DNA from: Rotaria socialis
Taxonomy: Eukaryota > Rotifera > Eurotatoria > Philodinida > Philodinidae
Direction of reading: 5' to 3'
Assembly: GCA_905331475.1 (NCBI GenBank)
Contig: CAJNYU010000915.1
Coordinates: 60,211 to 124,210, forward strand
DNA length: 64,000 nt
The notes beneath the pieces were generated by a model. That model saw only the letters and a list, made by a program, of their open reading frames with translations. It did not search any database and had not been told where the DNA came from. Positions 1-11,561 of this stretch are shown here, in pieces (the stretch's first letter is position 1; every line of letters begins with the position of its first letter). The translations under genes and the position numbers were made by a program.

Positions 1-3000
1 GAGAAAGAAAGCAATCATTTCTAAAATGTGGGGTGCAATCTTCTAAGTAAAATCGACTTTCTAACTGTCACCAGAGAGTTATTCAACGTTGTATTATTTT
101 TCTTCTTTCTAGATTATCACTATATGTCATAACTTAATCAATGTAGCAGCAGTTAAAGTGAACTAAACATAGGGATGCACCAGTACCAGTATTTTCCTAA
201 TACTTGTGAATCCGTAAATGAAAATGATAAGATGGACTGAAGAACGTTCACTTTATGTTATCAGCCAGTGGAAAAAGCAAGATTGTGCTGTTACACGAAG
301 TTTTAAAACTGAAATTTTTTACTCAAATATACACAGAAACCTGATGGTAGAGGAAATTACTTGATTAAACAATAATTATTTCTAAAAAAGAAGACCAGTA
401 GACCAGAATAATTACTGGTACTGGTACATCCCTAAACTAAACGTAGTCGTACAATCAGAAAAAATAGAATCTTTTTTCACAGAATAAGCTGTTGCCAGAT
501 ACAATCTTCGTACAAAACACATAATAAAAACAAGCTTTATCTATAAATTTATTCACTTGACTTTTTTAAAACCAAAAATCGTGTTGGATGAATGTGATTA
601 AAGTATATTACAGCAGTGCAGTCATCCGCCTCCTTTCGATTTGGACACTGATAGCGTTTCCATCGAAAGGGCCCAATGCAGTTTACAAAGGCTTTATGGT
701 GTCTTTTTAGCGAGATTTTTCAAAGTGAGAAGTTTCAAACATTAGCCGACTGTATGTGAGGCTACCAATTTATTTAAAATAAGACTTTATTGTTTGTATT
801 TTATGTAGGCAAAATTTTAATCAATTTTAGCGGGAAAAAATCTGTCTCCAGATATAGATGGTTCACTACAAACAAAACTTACTCATGTTCGTTGGGCATA
901 ACGACAGAATATATTTCACCTGGGATAATTACGTGGCTATATATTAATAAGAGAAAGTAACAGCTTTAACAAATAATAATGCTATTTTGAATAATAAAAA
1001 TAATAATAAGGATAACGATCGAGGAAAAAATATATAATAAGCGACCTAAAAAACAGAAAGAGAAGACAAAGTCTATATAAAATAGTTTCTTCTTTGGATA
1101 AAAGCGATTCACTTTTTTCGCAAATCTGCGTTTATTTCTTTCTGACTGTATCATAGCGTCCGCCATAGTTAAAAACTTAAAATATTGAGCTACTCAATTT
1201 GTGGGTTGGGTGCGCACCTGGATGTGAGTATTGGCGAGAGTTTTTCATGCCCTGAATGAAAAATCAATAGTTTTAACAGTTTAAAGTAGCACCGAAAAGT
1301 ATTGCGGATTATCTATTATCAACCCTACACCCTCAGTAATATTTACATCTAATTGTACAGATTCAACCCAATAATTTTGCTGGATCAGCCACCCACAAAA
1401 TGATTTAATTGAATAGAAAATAAAATTCTATTTTTAACACAACCAGTTTAATGCTCAGCACAGATCAGAGAACGAAATCGGCGCTAGAAATATTTTCGAA
1501 GATCATGATAACTTTACTTACACTTCAAGATTAGCTATTTTCACGGAGTATAGAAAAATCATCCTAGCACTTATGATTGCGAATTATTTAAAAATATTTG
1601 ACTTCCGAAAGACATTCATCTTCTTCTTGCATTCTTGTTATATATTACGTGTTTTATGTGGCACTTATGATTTAATCTATCGAGGGTGTTTTACATTTGA
1701 TACAGAAACATTATGTTGTTTATATGCACATTATTAAACAAGAAACGCTGTTTGTGTGAAATTAGTCATACAAGTAATTTCATTTTGAATGATACTGTCG
1801 GGCGATAATTTTTTTTTTCATAAGAAAAAAAATAGTGTCGCATCGGTTATTTTATCATATGCTATTAGAGTAGCTCCAGTAATATTGGCGCACAATCAAG
1901 CAATCAAGCAATGTAAATGAAATGCGCTGTAGAAGACATTCACTTGTATTCTTTTCTTTCTATGCAGTGAAATAAATAAAATAGTTTACTATTCAGTCAC
2001 GACCATTTTTTTTATCAAATAACAGAATTGCTACTCAAACATACTAAGAGTCATTTGAATTTACAGCTAACATAAAGGACTTCATTTCAGAATGAAAATG
2101 GGTCTGTGAACATGAGAGGTAGATATTGATATACTTAATACGAACACTGTTGTGTAAAAATTGGAAGACAATTGAAATCAAGTTAAGTTTTAGCAGTGTC
2201 TCATTTTGTAGGAAGGCGTTGACGATATATTTGATTCGGTACGCTTATTTATGCGCGATCGAAACTTGAGTGGAGTTGTTTGTAACGATATGAATCATTA
2301 AAAATTGCTTAATAATGTGTTAGATTTCAGTTTATAAACTTTTGGTTTACTGGCTTGTCTCTTTGTTGAGTAGACTTTGAGTGTAGTTAATCTGTAGTTT
2401 GTCAAGAAAGGTGGTTGTTTCTCAAGCTCAATCCCTCTTTTCTGAAAAATTCGAGTTCTTTTCTTTCACTCCTAGTTCAGTTTGAAATAAATAAAAAAAA
2501 CAGATAGAATTAACTAAATACAAACAGAAATGTGATTTCTCTACAACTCAGCAACATCTATTGCTTTCTACAGCGCCGAAATTCAATTATAAAGACTAAA
2601 ATCGAAGAATGCCCAAACGAATTTGCGTTCGTTTCAAACCACGACTTTTAAGAAGGGCGAGAGTGTTGGAATGAGAAGTGTCATAAATTCTATAGAACTT
2701 TCAGAACCTTTCTAACTGTATCATTCAAAGGGCATGGTTCTTACAAATGACATTTCATTTCTCTGGAATGAAATATTGTCTGTTTGTTTTATATTATTCA
2801 AACTAAGAGCGTCGGTGTAGAGTAAGAATTGCCATTCACATCCACCCATATCTTGCAAATATCTTTCATGTATTGAACGCCTTGGTTTCTATCACACTCC
2901 ATAATTGGTCACATTTGTGTGAGAATTTTTGTTGACCTTTAAATTCCCTACGAAATCATAGATTACTATACACTCGATGAAATGAAAGATGTAGAATGAG

Positions 3001-4560
3001 CATAAAAGTCTATGTGTGAGTCTTTATTCATTCTTGAAGATCCTAATTTGATTTAACACCAATTTTGCGGTGTTTGGACACTCATTCGTCTGTATCTCCT
3101 GTTGCATCTTCGTCAACTGAACAATGTCAATAGATAACTGATACAAGTTTATTACGTTTTGGCTCTGAGTTAGGCCACTACGTATGTTGCATGAACTTAC
3201 AATTCCGATGGCATTCGTTCGCATCTGATTATTAGTTCTTTCATTGCTTGTTATATGATTGCTCGAATGTCGATTTCATCGCATCTGTAAGGAAAAATAA
3301 TAAAAACACGAACAGATCAAATATTGATAATGTTTTCAATAAAGTATCAAGTCAACATCGGATAAAACGGAAGCAAAATGAAAGACAATCATTAACGAAA
3401 TTAATTTTATACAAAGATTTTTTGATTATTCTCATCACCATTTTTGTAAGAGCTGTCTATTCACCCATAATTGTTGGCGAAAAGGCTTCTGAATTGAAGA
3501 CATCGTCATCATACTAAAGCAAGCAAGAAAATAAAGCTCTCAACGATCAACAATACATACGTTTCAAGGCAATCTGTTTTTTAGTTCAGCACTTTTTCAC
3601 AATATCTAGCTTTCCTGTATCAATCCTAAACAGAAACCTTTGCCCTCAGTAGCATTTGCAATTTGATTGGCATCACATTTTCTTGATGCTGAAACATCAA
3701 TATTCATGTAGATTAATCTCTTTGAGATAAAAATTTTATTTTACTTCTATATAACATAAGTGTAGTTATCTACAGAAGAAATATCGACTGAATCGATTAG
3801 ATCAAGCGAGTAATGCTGGTTATGATTGCACCCAACGAATCGTACAGGAGTCTCTTGTTTTATTCAGATTATTCTTTTTTCTCAAATCATGCCCTAAATA
3901 ATTTTATTTTTATTCTTGTTTTTCGCACTGAAGCATTTTTATTTTTCAGTAGAATATCAATGCAAGTATCGATCAGATTAACTCTGCATTTCTTCTAATT
4001 TTCTAATAAAAGCACAACGATCGATTACTGCATAATTCATTTAAAACAATTGATAGATAACATAAGCTGAAATTGCAAAATTAACCTTATTTTACTCGTC
4101 GACACATGAATATCTGTTTTTCAATTCACACCAATTAGTTCATCATTAAATAATAAAAGCAATGCTTTGATAAAGTTCATTTTTCAATGTAGTTGTTTGA
4201 TGAGAAACAGAAGATTTGCGAAAATATCTGAAAATATTACCAATTTTCTATGTGTAGATTCAGAATATGATCTTGTTTGTAACCTAAAGTATAATTTTTC
4301 TTATCGAAATCTGCTGCTCCTTTATCTCTCTGTTACTTTTTCTTATGTATGCGTATTTGCAGCCAATTGGAAAGATTGGTTATTATCAACCGATTTCGCA
4401 CGCGCGTCACATGCATTTAGCTCTTCGTCTGTGACTTGTTGTTATGGAATCAATGACTGGAGCTTGATATGCGTAGAAAGGCAGCCATACTTCAATAGAT
4501 CGATATGTGCTCTTTTTTTTCGTATAATCCATTTACCTATGAAAGTTTCTCAACAACTAC
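1..4560. other. AT-rich stretch without a convincing gene
   Basis: Apart from the MITE at 180-434 I find no gene here that I can support. Several short open frames exist on both strands (for example near 3024-3224 on the minus strand and 3248-3517 on the plus strand), but none shows a recognisable domain or a consistent chain of splice sites. Base composition is strongly AT-rich with many homopolymers, like the other intergenic parts of the window. Confidence 0.5.
180..434. mobile_element. hAT-like MITE
   Basis: The element has terminal inverted repeats: TAGGGATGCACCAGTACC at the left and its inverted counterpart, with one mismatch, at the right. The octamer AACTAAAC lies at 171-178 and 435-442, as expected for an 8-bp hAT target duplication; one extra A separates the left copy from the repeat. 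At 255 bp it has no room for a transposase and would be non-autonomous. A second element with the same ends lies at 33939-34340, which supports a real family. Confidence 0.75.
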
Positions 4561-4563
4561 AGC

Positions 4564-4865
4564 ATGGCCGATGATGACAGTAGTGAGCGAATAATGAGCT
4601 TGCGCATAATCAGGGAGTTGGAAGCGTGGAAAACGTGTAACAGCGTTTGTATGCCAAAAGGTACTGTTGGCACGTAGTAACTGCCTCAAAGAACGCGATA
4701 GGAAATACGCCACTCCCGATCGATAATCAATTAAATCGCAGACGGGCAGGTTTGATGGACTCTTCAAAGAAGAATGCCGAAGAATTCATGAAAGCCTATA
4801 TATTATTATTTAAGCTTTCATTTCGATTTCTTCATCAACAATATGATTCGTATTTTGCTTACTAA
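4564..4865 (+). CDS. Candidate small two-exon gene of unknown function
   Basis: Exons 4564-4660 and 4750-4865 join across a GT-AG intron of 89 nt to give 70 residues beginning MADDDSSERIMSLRIIRELE and ending in a stop at 4863-4865. The start sits directly after CTACAG, a splice-acceptor-like sequence, and the first exon is rich in charged residues with helical character. I recognise no domain. The plus-strand frame at 4167-4574 and the minus-strand frame at 4537-4767 overlap it and look like shadows. This could be a genuine short protein or the first exons of a longer one; support is limited to splice consistency. Confidence 0.3.
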
Positions 4866-5015
4866 TCTACAACAATGTGCACTCTTTTTATTTTGCATCT
4901 AGCTCCTAACTTTATATTGAATTCTTTTGTTTATCACTAAATATTTATCACGAGTACATTTGAAAACTGAATAGTAAGATTTATGCTGCAAAACGCATTG
5001 TACAAGCACGTAGTT

Positions 5016-5522
5016 TCAATTCCGATTTTTGGTCAATTTGAGAAAAATACAGTAAATTAACAGATTATACGAACAGGTCATTCGAAATCTGAGATACAAG
5101 CAAGCGATCTCTTTGTTTACCTCGCCTGATCTTAATAACACTGCAGATAAAAGATAGATAACTAGAGCAAAAAAGAAAGAAAATATTACTCGGTTTAATA
5201 TTGTCACTGGTGATTGCTTCAATGCACCAGCTGCTGTCAATTGTTGTTGATGAACAGTCACAAGTCTTGGTTTAAATAATGTCAGCGTTTGACCTACACA
5301 ATCACGTAGAGCACAGTTTTCTGAAAGTAATTCATACGTTGTACTTATATTATAAACACACATGGCAAATAAAAACATAACATTCAGTAATAAAATCTAC
5401 TGTCATCTGTTTGATATATTCTGTCATATAATTTACGTAAACGTCTTGCAATCATAACAATAAAAAAAAATGAAAAAAGCGACATCTGCAGCAATGACCA
5501 CCAAAAGTCAACAGCAGGTGTG
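5016..5522 (-). CDS. Candidate membrane-protein exons, incomplete
   Basis: Two stretches read like coding sequence on the minus strand. One follows an acceptor near 5522 and starts ESTPAVDFWWSLLQ, then a hydrophobic segment and a basic cluster, ending in a stop near 5380. The other, within 5378-5016, has a transmembrane-like segment (SFFFALVIYLLSAVLL) and a plausible donor after LLRSGE near 5118. I could not join them in a consistent phase, so this may be a decayed gene, a frame-shifted one, or chance. No family is recognised. Confidence 0.22.
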
Positions 5523-5824
5523 CTTTCCTGTATATAAAAGGTTGTTAATTTAAAATATAGTGCAAACGCTTTTTCTTATTCTTTCCCTTGCTGAAATGTA
5601 AAGGATTTTAAAACAATATTTATATGTGTGCATATAAGATAATGCGAATCAACAGTATGAACTAAATACCGAGTTCAAATCTATTTATAGTATTGTAAAT
5701 ATTAATCATATAAATATGCATATCGGTCTTTTTGACCAAAAGTGAGATGCCTATCTAATACGTTAATATTCGTAGTTGAGATATCCAATCGCAAAATTAA
5801 AATCGTTTTCAATCAAAAGCTCTC

Positions 5825-6298
5825 TGTAACGCCTGGATGAGGATCAGAGACGCAACTAATAAAAATGCCAGGTGCCACACACAGTATTGTTTATGGCAGA
5901 ATGACAGCAATAAAAATTAAATCGTATTGAATATTGGGTGCAGATCCAATTGTTTATTCAATGAACAGAAATAGTTGTGAATAAGAAGAACTCCACAAGC
6001 AAGTAGCTGACACGAGTTCGAACGATTGTAAGGGACAATCGAATTTGATTGATTGTAATGAACAATCAAGTTGAAAGAAAAAGGAAATATATTAATCAAG
6101 ACGAAGAATAGTAGTATATCTCAGCGAAGAGAGATGTATGAAGAAGCTTGCAGAAGCTTGAAGAAGAAAAAAAGAGAAGAATAAGAATAATGAATTAACA
6201 ATATTAGGCGCAAAAACAAACAAGAGAAAAAGAGAGAGAAGTTAGAAAAAGAAACAAACAGGCACTAAGATAACATCAGTGACGTTTATACCGTCACA
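5825..6298. mobile_element. Possible solo LTR
   Basis: This 474-bp segment starts TGTAACGCC and ends CCGTCACA, so both strands read TG...CA at the ends, as LTRs do. The flanks are CTCTC at the left and CCCTC at the right, an imperfect 5-bp match that could be a decayed target duplication. It contains a long purine-rich tract near 6120-6250. No reverse transcriptase, primer-binding site or second copy is seen, so the call is tentative. Confidence 0.3.
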
Positions 6299-6763
6299 CC
6301 CTCGTCCAAACAGAATTTCTATGCTAGCATTGCTCTAATGTTTTGACTTCCATCTGTGTGATTCATTGATTTCTCGTTTTTAATTAATCAAAAATTAAAA
6401 TGAAACTAGTTTTAATCCGTTTAAACTTTTTTCTAACAAAAATTTAAAAGTACTGAATATGAAAACTAACCAGGATCCTTCAATTCCGAATAAAAAACGA
6501 CTAATATTCGAAATCCTTATTATTTAAAATTGAATACTCTATATGATAGTGAGCAGTCAGAATGCACTTTTAGAAATATCTTACATCGACATGAATCATA
6601 TCGAACAAGAAATTTGTCAAGTGCTATCCAGCCGCTACCATCAACTCTAGGTATAACTGTGGAACGATGTATACGAACAAGGCGAAGACTTTCTTTCAAA
6701 TCATTATTAGCAGAATATCAATCAATGAGAATGGTAAAACTCAAGTTACTATGCGAACGTTTT

Positions 6764-9700
6764 TTATTTTAATCTCAAACGTGGTGCTTGAAGTACAATA
6801 CATAGAAACGCAAGAATTGTACCAAGGAAAAATATGTAAACAAGCAAACGATCAATAACTCGTCCTAATATTTGCCATTCTTGTCCGATCGATTTCTTAT
6901 GTTCTTTTTGTTCATATCGACGTTCACTTTTTTCAATCAAACGATGTATATGATAAAGCGATGATTTGAAATTATTAGTATCAGTCGATTTTTGGAGATT
7001 TTGTTGCTGTTGTTTTGATGTATAAGGACGAAGAACTAAGGGCGTCGAAGATTTATGATTGTTATCAGAAGATGTTAGTGTTATTTTTTCATATTCAAGA
7101 AGATCTTCGCCGAGTATTAACGTTCCATCATTTAGTGAACTTATTTTATTTGTTAGGTTGCTAGAATTAGATTCAAATTGATTTTTCCGGGATACTGATG
7201 ACTTAAAAAAGCACAAATTTTTTATTTTAGCTTTTAAAGAAAATCTTTTTTGTTGTTAAACTGTTACCGTGGAATTATGAACAGATTTTCGTCGCTTTTT
7301 CATATGTGCAGGAAAATCAATATTCATGAATAGAAGTTTAGGTATGATGACAAAAAATAATTGAGCAATCCATTTCGGTACAGGATGAATATAATTTTTA
7401 CCATGATGGTATAGATTCAGTGAAGCAACCGACATAGCTGTTGCGATACTTACAATTATAATTGCCGAAAGATAGTAGACTCCTGAATAAAATAAAAATG
7501 GATAGATTAAGATCATTTAGTAATCACTGTGAAAACAATTTTTAGTTGATTAGTCTAAAAGTCTATTTACTTGGGTCTGACAAAAAGTTCTGCAATTTAA
7601 ATGAAAAAAATTAAAGAAAAAGAGAAAGTTCGAGTTATATTTTAATAAATGTTGATGATAGTTGCCATGATTATGTATGTATCACGTTGAATCCTTTCTA
7701 ACAATTTGTTAGAAGTTTTTTTGAACTCGTTTTTGAAAAAACTTTTAGGTACCTTGGATGCCACATGAACTAATCGTATTTCATTGTTTTAAAAATTCAG
7801 TGAAATTTTGTTCGATCATGGCAGTTACGTTCTAGCGCTACTAGTGATGGGATATGGATTTATTTTCGATAGGTTAGTCATAAGTCATCTGATGCCAGAT
7901 GGCTTATTGAAGATGAATCGTCAAAGACTATTGTTCATGAAGACAGATTTTAATCAAAAGTTTGTTTAGTATATTCTTTTAATCAAATAGTCCTCAGTGT
8001 AGATCAGGATGGTCAGATTGAAAATTGAAAAATCAGAAAATGATCAGAAAGATCATTTTTTGTGAAGTAGCAACTTCTGTATAAGATGCTGGCATTAACT
8101 ACTCCACAACTTTAATGTCATGGACGGGTACTTCATTTCCAAGGATTTGTCACTGTAACGAAGAATATTCATCAATCGATAACGAATCTTTACGTAAAAC
8201 TCGTTTTTTTCTTTATATGTCGAAATGATATTGCTGTGGCTAATTAATTTACTTCGATTTGTTTCTCTTCACAATCAAATTCAATCATATCAATATCATC
8301 AAGTAGATAATTTCGTTTTTATTTGTGGAATGTTTAATTAGATAAGATTCTCGAAATCAAGAAAAGAAATTTATCAAATTCTAGTGCATTGCTGTAGCTG
8401 AAGTTGCCTATATAAGTCAGAAATTACCAACGGATAATTGAGGAAAACAAGGTACCGCAATATACATCTATGATAGTAATGTGTCGTAATTGTACTGAAC
8501 TGCACTAGCAAAACTGGGATCTGAAATAGTTTTGAATTCGGAAAAAATCAGAAGATCAGAAGAAGTCCAGAAAGGACTTCAAATTTGAGAATTTCCTCCT
8601 ACTTTTCAGAAGATCTGACCACCCGGTGTAGATAAAGGCAAGACTGTAAGTCACAAGTATTATATTGAAAATTGTCCGAAGCCTTTTGTTAATGAAATAT
8701 GAAAACAAGCAGAGATATCAGGGCCAAAATTGCTTGACGATCATCGTTGACTCCATACTTATCTAATGTTATCAATTAGATGACAGAACAAGGCATCAAT
8801 ATAATGTCATATACATCATATTCGCCAGGCCTAATACTATGCCATTTTTGGCTAACCAATTCTATTGAATGTAGTTTAACTAATTAAATAAATGAAATAT
8901 GATTAGTCCATGTGGTATCAAAGCTACCTAAAATTTTTTTCGAAAACGAGCTCACAAAACTTCTAACAAATTGTTAGAAAGGATTCAACTTGATATATAT
9001 ATATAATCATGGCAACTATCATCAACATTTAATAAAATATAACTCGAACTTTCTCTTTTTCTTTAATTTTTTTCATTTAAATTGCAGAACTTTTGGTCAG
9101 ACCTAAGTATTTCATATCGCCTAAACTATGGATATGGATTGATGTTATTCGAAAACAAAATCGCCTTCAATGCGTTTATATTATTATGATTATTGCCTGA
9201 AATGTCTTTAACATTCTATTTTTGATATAAACATACCAATTAACGGCAATGAATCCGAATTCGGTGGCATATTTTCAGCAACAAGCATAAGAAAAACTGT
9301 CATTGATAGAAGAGTTGTTACACCTATCGAAACTTTTTCTCCTATTTTAAAAGAAAAATAATTCATATCGATCAAAACAAAAAAGCAAAACTATCGTCTA
9401 ACAAACCACTATCCGATGGAACACAAAAGCCAAGAAAAGCAACAATTGTTATGAGAAAACATGGAAACATCATATTGAATACGTAAAATAAAGGACGACG
9501 ACGCATTTGTACAGTGTAAGTTAGATCAGGAAATGTTTCCGCACCTAAAATCAATCTGGAATATATACATATGCTTGAACTACAAACATTGCTTTAACAT
9601 ACAACATGAATATTTGACAACATTCTTTTTTACATGTAATGCAATAATTTCCCATTCTAAAGTATTATTCATCAGCATAGAAGAAAAAAAAGAATCATTA

Positions 9701-10892
9701 TTCAAACCTGAATTTTCCATGAAATTACTTAAGTCACCAATCTTCGATTTTTCCGATAAATCAATACGAGCACTATCGTAAGTCCAGGATGCAAATTTTA
9801 GAGTACAATTTTGTTCGTCTATTTAAATAAATTATTATTGAAAAATATTTTATTAAAAATTCATTTTTACCAAAAGGAAAATAACGAACATCAATTGAAC
9901 ACGAACTTCGAAATATACTTGTCGATAACCATGTAACTATGCCTTCAGAAGAAACCATAACATTTGTTGATATTTGACTTAACGCAGCAAGATTATCAGC
10001 ATTCTAAAAGAACAATAACTTTTCTATTTTAATTTCTATTCCGGTCAAACAGCTGCTAATTCCTGGTTTTTGACAGCGTAAACACATAATTAGTATTTGG
10101 TACAATAACCTCTCAGTATGAGAAGGGCGTTATTTCGCTCTCATGCTGATTACAACTTTGTATATCTTTAAATTAGAGAGGCAGAACAATGACTTTTATT
10201 TGGGATAAACAAATACTTTAAAAAAAACTCCTTCGACCAGAAAAGATAGTCGGCATGAATCTAACAGTACTATGGGTTCATCATGTGTTCACCGTTGTTT
10301 TATTTACACATGGCTAGACCATTGATATTTGATTACCATGGACATATATCTCAATCATGATATTGACGTTTAGATAATGCGAACAAAACAAAAATGAATA
10401 GTGAGGATTTTTCTTTCACACTTACATTGTATAAAACAATATCAGGTAGCCAAACATTATCATATTTAATATGAAGTAAACTAACATTGTCCCAATCTAA
10501 GGGGTTCCATCTTAATTTCGGATCAGGCCAAACCTATTCGAAATGATCAACATAATGAAAATAACAAATTAATATTTTCATGAAAATTTCTCCTGTTCTT
10601 TAAATACCATAGTTATCCATTGATTTGTTGTAATAATTTGATTTTTTTCATCAACATCAATCAATTGAGCAAGTGATAAATCAAATGAAATATTGGTTAC
10701 ATCCTGATGATGTAGAGCAGGTCTAATGGATTTATCATAGACAATTGGATTGAGTAACCTACGTGTTAAATTCATTTCCATATCGCATAAAATTCCTATT
10801 CATGTTGAGTCAATCAGAAATTCAAGAAAAATGAAATGCCTAAAAGATTTACCTGTTAATAACGAATAAATCAATAGAATTATGAAGGTCAT
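6764..10892 (-). CDS. Nicotinic acetylcholine receptor-type Cys-loop channel subunit (non-alpha)
   Basis: Nine exons (10892-10853, 10795-10608, 10533-10426, 10003-9871, 9818-9708, 9544-9407, 9341-9237, 7482-7268, 7201-6764) join in phase to 491 residues. A short hydrophobic signal peptide starts [14 protein letters not shown]. The ligand-binding domain contains [20 protein letters not shown] and the 13-residue Cys loop [17 protein letters not shown]1 follows [13 protein letters not shown]2 begins [20 protein letters not shown], whose glutamate before the pore helix is typical of cation channels. TM3, a long cytoplasmic loop and TM4 ([16 protein letters not shown]) complete the fold. Loop C reads [12 protein letters not shown] and lacks the vicinal cysteine pair of alpha subunits, so it is probably a partner subunit of a pentameric receptor in the plasma membrane. 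The 1.75-kb intron between TM2 and TM3 is filled by transposons. Confidence 0.93.
7570..9107 (+). mobile_element. Decayed mariner-type transposon in a receptor intron
   Basis: The ends are inverted repeats of about 200 bp beginning CTTGGGTCTGACAAAAAGTTC at the left and CTTAGGTCTGACCAAAAGTTC (reverse complement) at the right, each flanked by TA (7568-7569 and 9108-9109), the mariner/Tc1 target. A plus-strand remnant near 8816-8860 translates to [13 protein letters not shown], a degraded form of the conserved mariner transposase motif YSPDLAPCDF. Without the nested insertion about 0.9 kb remains, short of a full 1.3-kb element, and no long frame survives, so it is inactive. It lies antisense to the host gene. 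Confidence 0.85.
8005..8625. mobile_element. hAT-like element nested inside the mariner relic
   Basis: The octamer GTGTAGAT occurs at 7997-8004 and 8626-8633, directly flanking this 621-bp segment. The ends are short inverted repeats, CAGGATGGTCAGAT at the left and, reading inward on the other strand, CGGGTGGTCAGAT at the right, with one gap. An 8-bp duplication and a CAG-type end fit the hAT superfamily. There is no transposase frame. Its position inside the mariner element makes it the younger insertion. Confidence 0.8.
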
Positions 10893-11561
10893 ATCAAACA
10901 ACAGCAGCAACGTCACAGACGATATAGTTTATTAATTGATTTATTCGTTGTTGCCTCTTCTGCTATTCCAATATGTGATAGAACAAATGAGTAATCTTAT
11001 TATTAATGGTAGAATAACAGAAACATAGCATTGCCATTCCAGTTTTATTTCTCACGTTGGAACCATGGTTAGAATGTTTGTGTTTATTTTTACAAGATGA
11101 ATAGAAACCTCAGCTGGTGATAAAAAAAATGTAATCGCTGTTCATTGACTACATTAATACAACTAAAATGAACGTTGGTTGAATCATGACATGTAGGCAG
11201 AGAAAAATCCATTGTACACATCGACTTTGTCGTACTAGAGGGAATATCGCATGTTCACACAGATAGAGTAATCATTATAAAATACATTCAAGGAAATTTG
11301 AATCGTGATAGAATCAACTATTTTGATTTCCTTCTCTCTTTTTTTTGCACTTGCTTAGTTCTCAATTAAATAGAATAAATATCTGCATGTTAGGATACTT
11401 CTGTAAGTTTGACAGATGTCGCTCTAAATCGATACTGTTTCCTTATGTCAAAGCCATTGTCATGACAATATGATGTGTTAATGGAAGAGTTGACTGTTTT
11501 TATTTTCTCTACAGTTTTTGTTATTTTTTAAAGAATATATTGAGTTTGAGTTTATTCAATA
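10893..11561. promoter_or_regulatory. Divergent intergenic region, receptor subunit / RIB43A
   Basis: This 669-bp gap separates the start codons of the minus-strand receptor and the plus-strand RIB43A gene and must hold both promoters. I see no clear TATA box. A pyrimidine tract ending TTTTCTCTACAG near 11500-11514 lies about 50 nt before the RIB43A start and resembles a splice acceptor. Confidence 0.4.

Noticed and set aside
3024-3224. Minus-strand 66-residue frame that looks partly protein-like
   Set aside because: No join to other exons, no recognised domain and no start context; could not be told from chance in this AT-rich region.
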